Shown here: piece by piece, positions 8,966 to 19,739 of the stretch
How positions within the stretch are numbered: position 1 is the stretch's first letter
Layout of the letters: every line of letters starts with the position of its first letter
Source of the DNA: Prorocentrum cordatum
Taxonomy: Eukaryota; Sar; Dinophyceae; Prorocentrales; Prorocentraceae
Length of the DNA: 48,718 nucleotides
Assembly: GCA_963575745.1 (NCBI GenBank)
Contig: CAUYUJ010015274.1
Location: 139,217 to 187,934, forward strand
Reading direction: 5' to 3'
Position numbers and translations under genes: made by a program
The notes under the pieces: generated by a model
Database searches by the model: none
Told to the model about the DNA's origin: nothing
What the model saw: the letters and a program-made list of their open reading frames with translations, nothing else

Positions 8966-9130
8966 TCATCTTTGTCGCCCACCTCATTCCCCCTCCTCCG
9001 CCTTCCCCTGGTCCTCCCGCTCCTCCCACCCCTCCCGCTCCTTCCACTCTAGTTTCTGCTGCTGCTTTTCGTCCTCGGCCTCCTCCTTCCTCACCCTCCT
9101 TTCCTCCTCCGTTTCTCCAGCTCAGCCTCC
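8966..9130 (+). repeat. CCTCC polypyrimidine tract
   Basis: CTCC and TCCC-rich sequence similar to 8480-8720. It is followed by 9131-9385, in which I recognise nothing beyond high GC. Confidence 0.8.
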
Positions 9131-9386
9131 CGCTCACCCGCCACCTGCTCCAATGTATGCAGGTTTCCTTCTCCCATTGCGCATAACGCGATTGGGCCGT
9201 TTTTTTGAGTCCCAGGTCGGCTATGGCTTTCTGCGTCGCAGCGCGGCAGAGGCAACTCGCTCGCGCGTCCAGGCAGGAGGAAGGGGAGAGGCGAGGGAGG
9301 CGGCCGCGGGGGGGGGGAGCTGGGCGCGAGGGCACAGGTCGGCTATGAGACACGTGGGCGGATACTGAACATATCGGCGCAATGAG

Positions 9387-9424
9387 ATAGGATGGACGGG
9401 AGGGATAGGATGTCAGATGTGGCT
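9387..9424 (+). repeat. Short dispersed repeat shared with 26764-26803 (inverted)
   Basis: GGATGGACGGGAGGGATAGG followed by ATGTCAGATGT matches the minus strand at 26768-26803 (GGATGGGAGGGAGGGGTAGG then ATGTCAGATGTTGACG). The two are about 90 percent identical over some 32 bases. Each sits beside a pyrimidine or C-rich tract. Confidence 0.65.
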
Positions 9425-9459
9425 CCCTCCTTAACCGCCACCCTGCCCTTCAGGCGGCC

Positions 9460-9765
9460 AAGCGCCCCATCCGCCCCCGCGGCGCGCGCGGTCGAGCGAG
9501 CCGCCCCGAGCGCGCGGGCGCGGGCCGCCGCGCGCCGCCGCCGCGCCGCCGGGGCGGGCGCCGCGGCGGGGGAGAGCTGAGCAGGGATCGACCGTCCCTA
9601 ACCGCCTCCCTGCCCTTGGTCCCTGCCCTTCCTCCCCCCCGCACCTGTTCCCTGCTCCCTTCCCCCCCTTCCCTCCTGCTCGATCTTGCCTCCTCCCTCT
9701 CTCAACTTCCTCCTCCTCCTCGTCCTCCTCCTCCTCCTCCTCCTCCTCCTCCTCCTCTCACTATG
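9460..9765 (+). repeat. CG-rich stretch then pyrimidine tract and CTC run
   Basis: 9470-9580 is almost pure C and G (GCGCGCGG, CGCCGCCGCG), 9600-9700 is CCTTCC-rich, and 9705-9758 is a CTC trinucleotide run. No gene is seen. Confidence 0.8.
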
Positions 9766-9789
9766 GAGGAATAGTGTAGGGAATGGGGA

Positions 9790-10160
9790 AGGTTGAACCA
9801 AGGACCCGGAACCAGGAACCGGGATGCGGTGACCGGGAACCGAGAAACGGGAACCAGGAACCGGGATGCGGGAACCAGGGGAATTGGGAACCCAGAAAAG
9901 GCAACTGGGAACGGGGAGCCGAGAGCCAGGAACTGGGAACCCAGAGCTGGGATTTGGGAGGCAGGGGGCCGGGAACCAGGAACCGGGAAGCAGGGAATCG
10001 GGAAGCAGGGAACAGGGAACCAGGAACAGGGACACGGGAATTGGAGAAACGGGAACCAGGGTACCGGGAACCGGGAACCAAGAACGGGGAACCAGGAGTT
10101 AGGGACCTTGGACCCAGGGTTCGGGACATGGAACCAGGAACCGGGAAAGTGGCATAGGGA
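9790..10160 (+). repeat. GGGAACCAGGAACC minisatellite
   Basis: About 370 bases of GGGAACC, AGGAACC and GGGAAACC-like variants of 6-12 bases. It gives Pro/Gly/Asn/Glu-rich open frames on the plus strand and long Phe/Ser/Pro frames on the minus strand, all of them compositional. Confidence 0.9.
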
Positions 10161-10202
10161 GAAAAGGAGTGAGAGAGAGAGAGAGAGAGAAAAAAAAACG
10201 AG

Positions 10203-10239
<37 letters not shown>

Positions 10240-10245
10240 CAGCGA
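10161..10245 (+). repeat. GA dinucleotide runs
   Basis: Two GAGAGA runs (10169-10188 and 10205-10232) separated by an A-run. Confidence 0.9.
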
Positions 10246-10612
10246 CAGAGTGTTTGCATATTATAACGTACATTCCTATTCGTCTCATAATTCTTAGTAT
10301 TATTCTTTGTATTAATTTTATTATCCTATACCGGAAATCTGGCCTGGGCGGCCCGGGTCGAAGACCACCATGCACGGGCCCTTCAAATACGCTAGGTCTC
10401 CCCACCCTGGGCCTCCCTGGAGCCTCCCCGGAGCTTCCCTGGCCCCCCAGAGCTTCTGGGGGTTAGGTTCCAATTCGTTCAAAGACGGGCCAAGATGGCT
10501 TCTGGATGGCCTTAGATGGCGTCAACATGGTTCAATAACCAGAGCATGGATGGATTCGGTTTGTGTTCGGGATGATGTTTTTTGTTATGTATGGGGCCAA
10601 CGGGGCCAGGCG
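10246..10612. other. No recognisable feature
   Basis: An AT-richer segment (10254-10330) is followed by ordinary GC-rich sequence with GGCCTCCCTGGAGCC-like short repetition. No convincing gene, RNA or element boundary is seen. Confidence 0.5.
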
Positions 10613-10700
10613 GACAGCGACGACGACGACGACGACGACGACGAGGGCGACGAGGGGGAGGAGGAAGAAGTCGACGACGAGGGGGTGGAGGGCCAGCACC
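10613..10700 (+). repeat. GAC trinucleotide run
   Basis: Eight or more GAC units at 10617-10642 followed by GAG/GAC variants, reading Asp/Glu-rich or Arg-rich. Confidence 0.85.
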
Positions 10701-10779
10701 CCCATCCGTCCTATCGGCCCAAGCCAAGAGCAAGGGGAGAAGGAAGAAACGCATTGGAGTCACATTGGAGCCACATTGA

Positions 10780-12870
10780 CACAATCTTGGGGCCAATTAG
10801 GGTTCAAAAGGGTCATATTGGGGCATGGGGTCGTTCTAGGGCCACCTCGGAGTAAAGTCGGGGTCGCGCGGTAGCCTTATCTCAGGCGGAAGATTATGGG
10901 TTCGTCTCGGTGTTTTCTTGGGGCCGCAGGGTTGCTCTGGGGTCATATTGGGGCCATTGCTTAGCAGGGGTGGGCATCTTGGGGCGACGGGTAATTTCGT
11001 GATCCTTTCCAAAACCCTTGTTGGGTCCATCCTCGGATCATCTTTCCGTTGCTGCCTCTCTCCTTGTTGTTGCTACAGACGTTGCTGTTATTGCTGGCGT
11101 TGATGCTGCTAATGCTGCCTGGGCTGCCCGTGGTGCTGGTGCTGGTGCTGCGCTAAATTTCGGACCCCCTTGGAGCCTTGGAGCCTTCTTGGGGCCCTCT
11201 TGTGGCCCTCTTGGGCATATTGGGTCCCTGCGGGGGCCTTCTGAGGGCCCTTAAGGCGCTACCGAGGGGGCCAAGAATTCAACGCACACTTAACACAAAC
11301 CGCCTCCTTATTTGAGAGTGTCGATTTAGCCCTCTTGGAGCGATCTTGCGGCCCTCTTGGGGCCCTCCTGGGCCCTCTTGTGCCCCTGCGGGAGCCCTCT
11401 GAGGGCCTTTAGTAGGCCTCCAGGAATGCCAACAACTCAACACACGTTTAAGAAAAGCCGCCTCCTTATTGGAGAGCGTCTTGTGTTAAATGTATACTAC
11501 ATTTCGTGCTCTCTCAGAAGAATCCCAAGAAGGCACAAGAGAGACCCAAGAAGGCCCTCAAAGAGATTGTTGTTTAGCTTCCACGCGGGGAGGTCACCAT
11601 TTTTCCGCTGTTTGTGCAAATCCTTCCTCTTGCAGGGATCGGTTTTGAGGCTCGGAGGGCCTTCAGGAGGGTTTCAGCCTGAGGTATTCAAAGACTCCGC
11701 GTTAGCTTCGAGTGCGATGGCGCTGCTCCGAGACGTCTCCGAGACGATCCCAGAAAGCTCCAAGACGCTCACAATGGCTTCAAGACGGCCAAAGAGACCC
11801 TGCAGATGCCCCTGGGGGGCTCCAAGAGGACCCCCTCGGGGTCTGCACGAGGCCAGAGCCATAATTTCTCTTTTGGTTTTCTGGCGGATTTTAGCGTGCT
11901 CGCTTTTCCTGGGCTCCAATGCTCCACGACGGCCCAAGAGGCCGCCAGGATCGCCCCAAGACGGCTTCAGAGGCCACCGAAGAGGGCTTCAAGACGACCG
12001 AAGATGGCATCGAGACGACCCATGAGGCCCTTAATGCGGCCCAAATAGCCCCCAGGACGGCCCCAAGAGGGGACCCAGAGGGCCACCAGAATTCTTGTGA
12101 AACGGCGTGGGGGCATGCCTTCGCAAGTAGACGCGGCGCCAGGGTCACCATGTATCCGAACATTGTACGAATTCGTACATGTCTGAGACGATCGCCGAGC
12201 CTCTTGGGAGCCCTTTTGGTGGCCTCTTGGGGTCTGCTGGGGGTTTCTTGGAGCATGATGAGGGGCCTCTTGGGCGCCTCTTGAGGTCTGTTGAAATTCT
12301 TGGAGGCTTCTTGGGGGGCCCTTCGAGGGCCTTTTGGGGGCCTGCTGGGGCCCCAAGACGGCCGCGAGAAGATTCCAAGAGGGCCCCCAAAAGTGTCCGG
12401 GTCCGCTGGAGATGCTGCAACACCATGTCGGGGTGGCCCGGAGACCTTTCGAGGACTTCTTGGAGCTCTCTTGGAGGTCTCCAGGACGGTTTGGGAACAC
12501 TCACAGATCCCAAGAGGGCCCCGAGAAAACTCCAAGAAGGTCCCGAAAAGTCTCCCTCCGTGCTACCCGGAGGTGCTGCAGCACCATCTCCGGGTGACCC
12601 AGAGACCTCTCGGGGCCCTGTTGGAGCTTTCTTGGGGGCTCCAAGACGGTGGCGGGGAGGGCGGGAGGGCGGGGGTTTTCTCCTGGAGATGCGGACGCGG
12701 AGGAGGGGGCGTCTTCTGGTGGCCTGACGGGGGCCTCTCGGGTGGCTTTTGAGGTCAGTTGGGGTTTCTTGGGGGCCTCTCAGAGCCTCCTGGGGGTCCT
12801 GTGGAAACCTTGAGGCGTCTTGGAAGCTTCTTGGGATTGTCTTGGTACCCTCTCGTGGGCCGAGAAGCGA
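10780..12870 (+). repeat. Long degenerate CTTGGGGCC-type tract
   Basis: About 2 kb in which short phrases such as CTTGGGGCC, CCTCTTGGGG, TTCTTGGGGG and their complements CCAAGA / GGCCCCCAAGA recur every 10-25 bases with heavy decay. The complement orientation (CCCAAGACGGC, CCAAGAGG) dominates at 11520-12100 and the CTTGG orientation elsewhere, so the tract contains inverted blocks. Two blocks near 11290 and 11420 share AACNCACNCTTAA-like text followed by CCGCCTCCTTATT. Gly/Leu/Trp-rich and Arg/Pro/Ser-rich open frames across it are products of the repeat. Confidence 0.75.
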
Positions 12871-12892
12871 TGTTGTTTTTGCTACTGTTTTT

Positions 12893-13840
<948 letters not shown>

Positions 13841-15394
13841 CTCACACGTTTCGTTGCCCCCATAGTTAGCTCCACCGAAGGCCTCATTTGCAGGGTCCGC
13901 ATGCGGTTCCACCTCTATTTCGGCGCACCCCTCACACGTTTCGTGGACCCATAGTGAGCCCCACCGAAGGCCCCAGTGGCGGGGTCCGCATGCGGTTCCA
14001 CCCCTATTTCGGCACACCCCTCACACGTTTCGTGGACCCATAGTGAGCCCCACTGAAGGCCCCAGTGGCAAGGTCCGCATGCGGTTCCACCCCCATTTCG
14101 GCACACCCCTCACACGTTCCGTGGCCCCATAGTGAGCCCCACTAAAGGCCCCAATGGCAGGGTCCACATGCGGTTCCACCCCCATTTCGGCACACCGCTC
14201 ACACGTTTCGTGGACCCATAGTGAGCCCCACTGAAGGCCCCAGTGGCAGGGTCCGCATGCGGTTCCACCCCCATGTCGGCACACCCCTCACACGTTCCGT
14301 GGCCCCATAGTGAGCCCCACTAAAGGCCCCAGTGGCAGGGTCCGCATGCGGTTCCACCCCCATTTCGGCACATCCCTCACACGTTTCGTGGACCCATAGT
14401 GAGCCTTTCCACCCCTATTTCGGCACACCCCTCACACGTTTCATGATAGTGAGCCCCACTAAAGGCCCCAGTGGCAGGGTCCGCATGCGGTTCCACCCCT
14501 ATTTCGGCACACCCCTCAGACGTTCCGTGGCCCCATAGTGAGCCCCACCGAAGGCCCCAGTGGCAAGGTCCGCATGCGGTTCCACCCCCATTTCGGCACA
14601 CCCCTCAGACGTTTCGTGGACTCATAGTGAGCCCCACTAAAGGCCCCAGTGGCAGGGTCCGCATGCGGTTCCACCCCCATTTCGGCACACCCTTCACACG
14701 TTTCGTGGACCCATAGCGAGCCCCACCGACGGCCCCAGTGGCAGGGTCCGCATGCGGTTCCACCCCCATTTCGGCACACCCCTCACACGTTCCGTGGCCC
14801 CATAGTGAGCCCCACTAAAGGCCCCAGTGGCAGGGTCCGCATGCGGTTCCACCCCCATTTCGGCACACCCCTCAGACGTTTCGTGGACCCATAGTGAGCC
14901 CCACCGAAGGCCCCAGTGGCGGGGTCCGCATGCGGTTCCACCCCTATTTCGGCACACCCCTCACACGTTTCGTGGACCCATAGTGAGCCCCACTGAAGGC
15001 CCCAGTGGCAGGGTCCGCATGCGGTTCCACCCCCATGTCGGCACACCCGTCACGAGGATCGCGGCCCCATCGGGAGTTCCACCGTCGGCCCCAGTGGATG
15101 GGTTCACATGGCGGCGCCTTGTCGATTTCGGGGTGCCCCTCACACGTTTCGTGGCCCCATAGGCGGCGCCGCCCCATTTCGGCACACCACTCACACGTTT
15201 CGTGGCCCCATAGGGAGCTCCACCTAAGGTCCCCGTGGCGCAGTTCGCATGGCGCCGCCGCCCCATTTTGGCACACCCCTCACACGTTCCGTGGCCCCAC
15301 AGGGAGCTCCATCTCAGGTCCAAGTGGCGCAACTCGCATGGCGCCGCCGCCCCATTTTGGCACACCCCTCACACGTTTCGTGGTCCCATAGGGA
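13841..15394 (+). repeat. 89-bp satellite array, about 17 units
   Basis: The CTCACACGTTTCGTGG core recurs at 13841, 13931, 14020, 14109, 14198, 14287, 14376, 14431, 14515, 14604, 14693, 14782, 14871, 14960 and 15049, almost always 89 bases apart. The unit also contains GGTCCGCATGCGGTTCCACC and CCCCATTTCGGCACACC. One unit is cut to 55 bases and its neighbour to 84 (14376-14515). From 15050 on the units diverge and become GGCGCCGCCCCATTTTGG-rich. Inner units are over 90 percent identical, so homogenisation is recent. The frames cycle with a 267-base period, giving repeated 87-residue minus-strand frames that I do not regard as genes. Confidence 0.95.
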
Positions 15395-15830
15395 GGGAGG
15401 AGGAGGAGGAGGAGGAGGAGGAGGAGGAGGAGGAGGAGGAGGAGGAGGAGGAGGAGGAGGAGGAGGTAGGAGGAGGAGGTGGAGGAGGAGGAGGAGGAGG
15501 AGGGAGGAGGAGGAGGAGGAGGAGGAGGAGGAGGAGGGAGGAGGAGGTAGGAGGAGGAGGGTAGGAGGAGGAGGAGGAGGAGGAGGAGGAGGAGGGAGGA
15601 GGAGGAGGAGGAGGTGGAGGAGGAGGAGGAGGAGGAGGGGAGGAGGAGGGAGGAGGAGGAGGAGGAGGAGGAGGAGGAGGAGGAAGGGAGGAGGAGGAGG
15701 AGGAGAGGAGGAGGGGAGGAGGAGGAGGAGGAGGAGGAGGAGGAGGAGGAGGAGGAGATGAGGAGGTGAAGGAGAGGAGGAGGAGGAGAGGAGGAGGAGG
15801 AGCAGGAGGAGGAGGAAGGAGGACCGCCGT
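15395..15830 (+). repeat. GGA trinucleotide array
   Basis: GGA and GAGG units with occasional GGTAGGA and GGGA slips, directly abutting the last satellite unit. From 15826 to 15950 it passes into GCCGCC / GTCGCC triplets, and 15947-15983 is a CTC run. Confidence 0.95.
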
Positions 15831-16024
15831 GGCCGCTGTCGCCGCCGCCGATGCCGCCGTCGCCGCCGTCGGCGCCGCCGTCGGAGCCGCCGTCGGCGTC
15901 ATGCTCGCGGCCCCGCAGGCGAACGGGAGAGAGGGTCCCCTCCCCCTCCTCCTCCTCCTCCTCCTCCTCCTCCTCCTCCTCCTTTCTCTCCTCGCTTCCT
16001 TCTCCTTGTTGCCCGCGCGCAGCA

Positions 16025-16331
16025 TCATTGTCCATGCTTGTTGAGTCCACTTAGCTGTGAAGCCATCCATTGCAAAGAATCCGAACCATCGCGGCGTGTG
16101 GCCTGGCCCCGACAGGTGTCTAGGATTCTTCAGCGACGGGTGTCTCATGGCCTCTCCACTCGTACGAACGGACTCATAAAGCCATGGACATTGATGTTCG
16201 CTTTGCGGGGGTCCCTCGCCACCAGCGTTGTCGTCGTCGTCGTCGTCGTCGTCGTCTGGCCCCTATCTGCTTATGGCCCCTGTTGCATTTCCTCCTCCTC
16301 ATCCTCCCCCTCCTCCTTCTCCGCTCTGTCT
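16025..16331. other. Unassigned unique sequence with a GTC run
   Basis: Ordinary-composition sequence with a GTC run at about 16227-16255. I recognise no gene. The pyrimidine-rich stretch 16285-16330 leads into the SL-like pair. Confidence 0.5.
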
Positions 16332-16381
16332 TCCGTAGCCGCTTTGGCTCGTGACTTCAACCGTGGCCGCTTTGGCTGAAA
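16332..16381 (+). other. Tandem pair of spliced-leader-like sequences
   Basis: Against the 22-nt dinoflagellate SL (CCGTAGCCATTTTGGCTCAAG after a variable first base), 16332-16353 matches 18 of 22 positions (CCGTAGCCGCTTTGGCTC...). Positions 16360-16381 match 17 of 22 if the free first base is accepted (CCGTGGCCGCTTTGGCT...). Both share the same GC-for-AT change, so one may be a copy of the other. Tandem SL relicts are the signature of mRNAs that were trans-spliced, reverse transcribed, reintegrated and trans-spliced again. What follows (16382-16600) is not recognisable as a gene. Confidence 0.5.
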
Positions 16382-16589
16382 ATTCTGAGGCCGACGACGC
16401 CGAAAAACTTCCGTATTGAAAACATCACGACGTGAGAGATCTGGACAGACGGGGGTCCTCGCGCCGAATCGTCGCCCCGGGCTGGTCTTCGGTGGTCCCG
16501 GAGCCCGAGAGCGGCTTCCGGGAGCGGGCCCCTGCCCCCCCAAGAAATCCGTTCCGAACGGGCCCAGGACCTCTCCCGTCGTCTTCGCC

Positions 16590-16696
16590 GCCGCCGCCCT
16601 CTCTGCCGCCGCCGCCGTCGCCGCCGCCGCCGCCGCCGTCGCAGTCGCCGCCGCCGCCGTCCTCGTTGTCGTCGTCGTCGTCGTCGTCGTCGTCGT
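16590..16696 (+). repeat. CCG then TCG trinucleotide runs
   Basis: CCGCCG-rich from about 16590 and TCG units at 16664-16696, ending exactly where the SL relict of LINE A begins. Confidence 0.9.
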
Positions 16697-16718
16697 CCCG
16701 TAGCCATTTGTACTCAAG
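16697..16718 (+). promoter_or_regulatory. Spliced-leader relict at the 5' end of LINE A
   Basis: CCGTAGCCATTTGTACTCAAG (16698-16718) matches the dinoflagellate SL at 18 of its 21 constant positions, and the three changes are adjacent. It lies 127 bases before the ORF1 ATG. This is where the 5' end of a trans-spliced LINE transcript would be if the RNA was reverse transcribed to its very end. Confidence 0.7.
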
Positions 16719-16845
16719 GGGCCTGCTCCTGAACTTCCCGACCTCGCTCGAGTGCGGCCAGAGGGGCCATTTTTGCAGTCGCGGCACCCTTGCAACAGGT
16801 GCTTATCCGTCTCCTTTTCGGTTTCCATTCCTGCGCAGGGCTGCT

Positions 16846-18051
16846 ATGGCCTGGCGCGACCTCGCCCCGTGGCGCAACGGCGGCGGCGGCTGGCGCGGCC
16901 GCGGCGGCGCCAAGGGAGGCGGTGGCAAGAAGAAGCAGTAGGATGTCTGCTCCGCCTGTCGGCGCTGGGAGTATCGGGCCTACGGCAACTGGTGTTGCTC
17001 TAAGTGTGGTGGCCTCTACATCGGAGACGCTGCTGGAGCCCCTGGTGGTCGTCCTGGCGGGGGTGGAGGAGCTCATGCCCAGGCTGCACGGGGAGGTGAT
17101 GATGGCGCCGACCTCCGTGCGGCAGCGCAGGTGCTCTTGGCTGCTCGACCTGAGTTGCAAGGGCAGCTGGGCGAGTTCGCGCAGCCTCCACCGCAAGAAG
17201 ATGTTGAGTGGTCCCAGGCTCAACTCAATGATGGAGCATGTACTGAACGCGCACGGCCCACTCGTGAAGTGGAGTGCCAAGCTCGTGCTGTTCGCCTTGC
17301 GTCCCAGGACCTGCGTCAGCGCAGCTCTAAGGTTCAACGTTTGCAGGAGCAGTTGGAGGAGGCGCAGGCTGCCATGCGTGCGGCCCAGGTCGAGGAGCAG
17401 GAGGCGCAGGCGAAGAAGAAGGCTGCGGACGAGGCCGTGGCCGCCTTCCGTGAGGTCGACTGGATCGCCAACAAGCGGCAGGAGCTCGCCGCTGCTGCTG
17501 CCGCTGCTCGCGATGCGGGCGCGAGGGCGGCCCAGCCGCAGCCCCCGCCTGGCGCCGCCCCTGCGGGAGGCGCCCCCGCGCGGGGCGCTGGCGGCGCAGC
17601 TGCGGCGGGCGGAGCATGGGGTCGTCCTGCTGGTGTACGTGGTGATGGTGACGTTCGTATGCATGACGACTTTCCTGATCTCGCTGGCTATGACGATGAA
17701 CAATTGCGTGAGTTCTGTTCTGGTCGGCAGCTCCCCTTCGATTTCGTCAAGCGCTTCGTGGAGATGCTGCGGCAGATCTGCGAGGTGCCTTCGTCGGAGG
17801 CGGGGTCTGATGCTGGTTCTGATGCTGGCGATCTTCCTGCTGAGGCTGCGGATGAGCTGGCCGCCCTCAAGAAGCGCTCCCTTGAGGGCGCCATCGGCGA
17901 GCAGGACCAGCATCGCATGGAGGAGCTCATGTCCAAGAAGTCTCATGCACGTGCTGCAAAGCGAATGCGACGTGCCCAGGAGTCAGTGGGAGCTCAGTTC
18001 AAGGATCTGTTCAGCGCTGCGGTCACGCAGATGCCACAGTCTGAGCTTTAA
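16846..18051 (+). pseudogene. LINE A ORF1: zinc-finger and coiled-coil protein, one in-frame TAG
   Basis: From ATG 16846 the frame reads MAWRDLAPWRNGGGGWRGRG (Gly/Arg-rich, RNA-binding-like), meets TAG at 16939-16941 (codon 32), then continues VCSACRRWEYRAYGNWCCSK with a C-x2-C...C-x2-C ribbon. A Gly/Ala linker follows, then a coiled coil (residues about 155-225, SSKVQRLQEQLEEAQAAMRA), an Ala/Pro-rich hinge, an acidic FPDLAGYDDEQLREFC part and a basic C-terminal helix (HARAAKRMRR, about residue 370). The TAG is one change from CAG. The zinc ribbon immediately after it in the same frame shows that it is a mutation or a read-through stop, not the real end. Role by analogy: RNA binding and RNP assembly. 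ORF1 ends CTT TAA C. Confidence 0.6.
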
Positions 18052-18052
18052 C
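18046..18052 (+). promoter_or_regulatory. Candidate +1 frameshift site CTT TAA C at LINE A ORF1 end
   Basis: ORF1 ends GAG CTT TAA, and skipping one base gives CTT (T) AAC AGT GAG CGG, which is the frame of the endonuclease that begins within ten codons (RVLYCNITRW). The same arrangement with CTT TGA C exists at LINE B ORF1 end. A slow stop codon after a slippery CUU is the classical shifty-stop design. Confidence 0.45.
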
Positions 18053-19244
18053 AGTGAGCGGCAAGTGAGGGTTCTGTATTGTAATATAACCCGTTGGTGT
18101 GCGCTGGCTAAGTCTTTTCTTGCTGGCTTACATTGCAAGGCTGACGCCTTCCTGTTTTGTGATCACCGCCAGCTCCCCTCTGAGCTGAAGGATGCTAAGC
18201 GGCATGTGGCCGCCATGAACTGGCGGCCCCATTTCCTCCCTGCCACCCCTTCCCCTGGGGGTGGGGCCCATGGGGGGGGGGGGGGGGTCTGGGCCGCTGT
18301 GCACACAGGTTTGTATTTTAAACGCTTCTTGGCGCATCATCGTGCCACCCGTGAAGTAGGTGCTGGAAACGGTTGGATGTTTCTGGAGTTGAAAACTCTC
18401 AGGTGTACCATAGTTGTAGGCGTCGTCTATATGGTCGCTGACTTGGGGGTCTCGGGGGAGAATGTACGTAAGATGAGGCGCATCAGTAACTTTGTGAATT
18501 CTCTCAGTATACCGTGGCTCCTAGTTGGAGGTTTCAATTTTGACATTGAGCTGATGGAGCTTTGCGGGTTCCTGAAAATGACCCAGAGCAGGGCCGTGCC
18601 ACCGGTGGGTGAACTATGCATGCAGTATGGGAAAGAGTACGCTGATTGATTCTGTTGTGGCCAGTGAGACTCTGGCGCCGTTCCTGAAGGTAACCAAGTA
18701 TCACGCGTCCCCTTTCAAAACGCACTGTGCTCTGGACATTCGCTTGCCTCGCTCCGCTCTGTTGCAGCAGCTGTGCGAGAGGGTGAAACCGCGCAGTTTT
18801 CCTCATGTGGAGGGCCCGCGTTTGCCATGGACTCATTATCTTGTCACCGCTCTGGCTCGGTGGCGCTCGGGGCATCATCGGTGCCCTCATCTCGTCCCTC
18901 ATGTTTGCAAGCGCCTATCGTGTGAGCTGACGTGGTCGTACCAGCTATGGTCTAGGGCTACTGAAGACATGTGTATGTTGCACGAGCACATCGAGCATGA
19001 GCATGAGTATGAATGTTATACTGGGCGTGGCACACACATGAGCATACGGCGTACCACACGTACTGATCATCGCAACACGTCGGGCAGTTTCTCGGAGCCA
19101 GTTCTTATGTTTTGGTCCACGGTTTCCCAGACGCTGTATGAATTACGTGTGGCAGTACAGCACGGGTTCCATCATATGTGTATGGGATTGGCTCGGCGTC
19201 TCTATGCCCTTGGCCAGCGTGTTGATGGATATACATCGTGCTAA
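18053..19244 (+). pseudogene. LINE A ORF2 start: endonuclease/exonuclease/phosphatase domain, frameshifted
   Basis: In the +1 frame after ORF1 the protein reads RVLYCNITRW...ADAFLFCDHRQL, then GGGGGVWAAVHTGLYFK, LRCTIVVGVVYMV and IPWLLVGGFNFDIELM. These correspond to the N, E, Y/N and GDxN boxes of APE-like LINE endonucleases. The usual catalytic E is D and GDxN is GGFN, so two key residues look lost. Near 18645 the frame must move by one to read STLIDSVVASETLAPFLKV (the I-D-Y-x-x-V-S box) and then HCALDI. The second frame runs to 19244. The function would have been nicking the target for cDNA priming. This copy is inactive. Confidence 0.55.
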
Positions 19245-19739
19245 CCTGCTGATCAGTCTGCTGCGGAGTGGCGAGCTCAGCTTTTAGATTTAACGAGCAT
19301 CGATCCCGCTCGATGTCAGGAGTTGATCGATCGGTGCTCTTGCACTCTCACCAAAGCTTGGCAGGCGGCCAGGAGCTCCGCGGCTAAGGCTGTCAAGGAC
19401 TGGCTCCTGAGGGCGTTGCCGCACGGGGCTAAGAAGGCCCCATGCGTGGCTGAAGCGAGACCAAGGTGACCCGCTAGAGTATTTCGTCGCGCCCGAGGGC
19501 GTGATGCAGTTGCCACAGGAAATGATGGCACACCGTACTAAGAAATGGAGCCGTTTCTGGACGGCCAGCCCATCCCAAATCGAGTTGCTTGGGGAGGCGT
19601 TGGATGAGCTTCGCGTGCGGGCCCTTGAGATGGCCCCTGAGCTCCCCGATATTGAGCCTAGGGAGGTGTTTGCTGCTGGCCGTATTTTCTCTGAAACGTG
19701 GTGGTGGCGGTGCGGCGCGGTGGTGGCGGGCGGATGGGC
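19245..19739 (+). pseudogene. LINE A ORF2 remnant, linker before the RT
   Basis: Short frames DQSAAEWRAQLLDLTSIDPA, DRCSCTLTKAWQAARSSAAK and, from 19480, VMQLPQEMMAHRTKKWSRFW up to GRIFSETW at about 19705 continue the element on this strand with at least two more frame changes. They resemble the region between endonuclease and RT in dinoflagellate LINEs (a W-x-x-x-W segment). No RT motifs follow, as the text becomes GGTGGTGGCGG and then repeat. Confidence 0.4.

Larger units (their letters stand above)
16697..19710 (+). mobile_element. LINE A: non-LTR retrotransposon with SL relict, 3' truncated
   Basis: The element starts with an SL relict, carries a zinc-finger/coiled-coil ORF1 (16846-18051) and then in the +1 frame an endonuclease domain that decays after about 18645. 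A further piece of the linker before the RT is still seen at about 19480-19710 (VMQLPQEMMAHRTKKWSRFW, EVFAAGRIFSETW). The RT itself is missing: the element text stops near 19710 and passes into GGTGGTGGCGG and the composite dispersed repeat. The intact 5' end and broken 3' end point to later deletion or replacement, as 5' truncation is the usual LINE defect. Confidence 0.65.

Noticed and set aside
15350-15375. CCCCATTTTGGCACACCCC as another SL copy
   Set aside because: Only the ATTTTGGC core matches and it is part of the satellite unit; the CCGTAG and CTCAAG ends are absent.
16714-17946. 410-residue minus-strand protein opposite LINE A ORF1
   Set aside because: Antisense shadow: the plus strand carries the zinc-finger and coiled-coil signal in a consistent frame.
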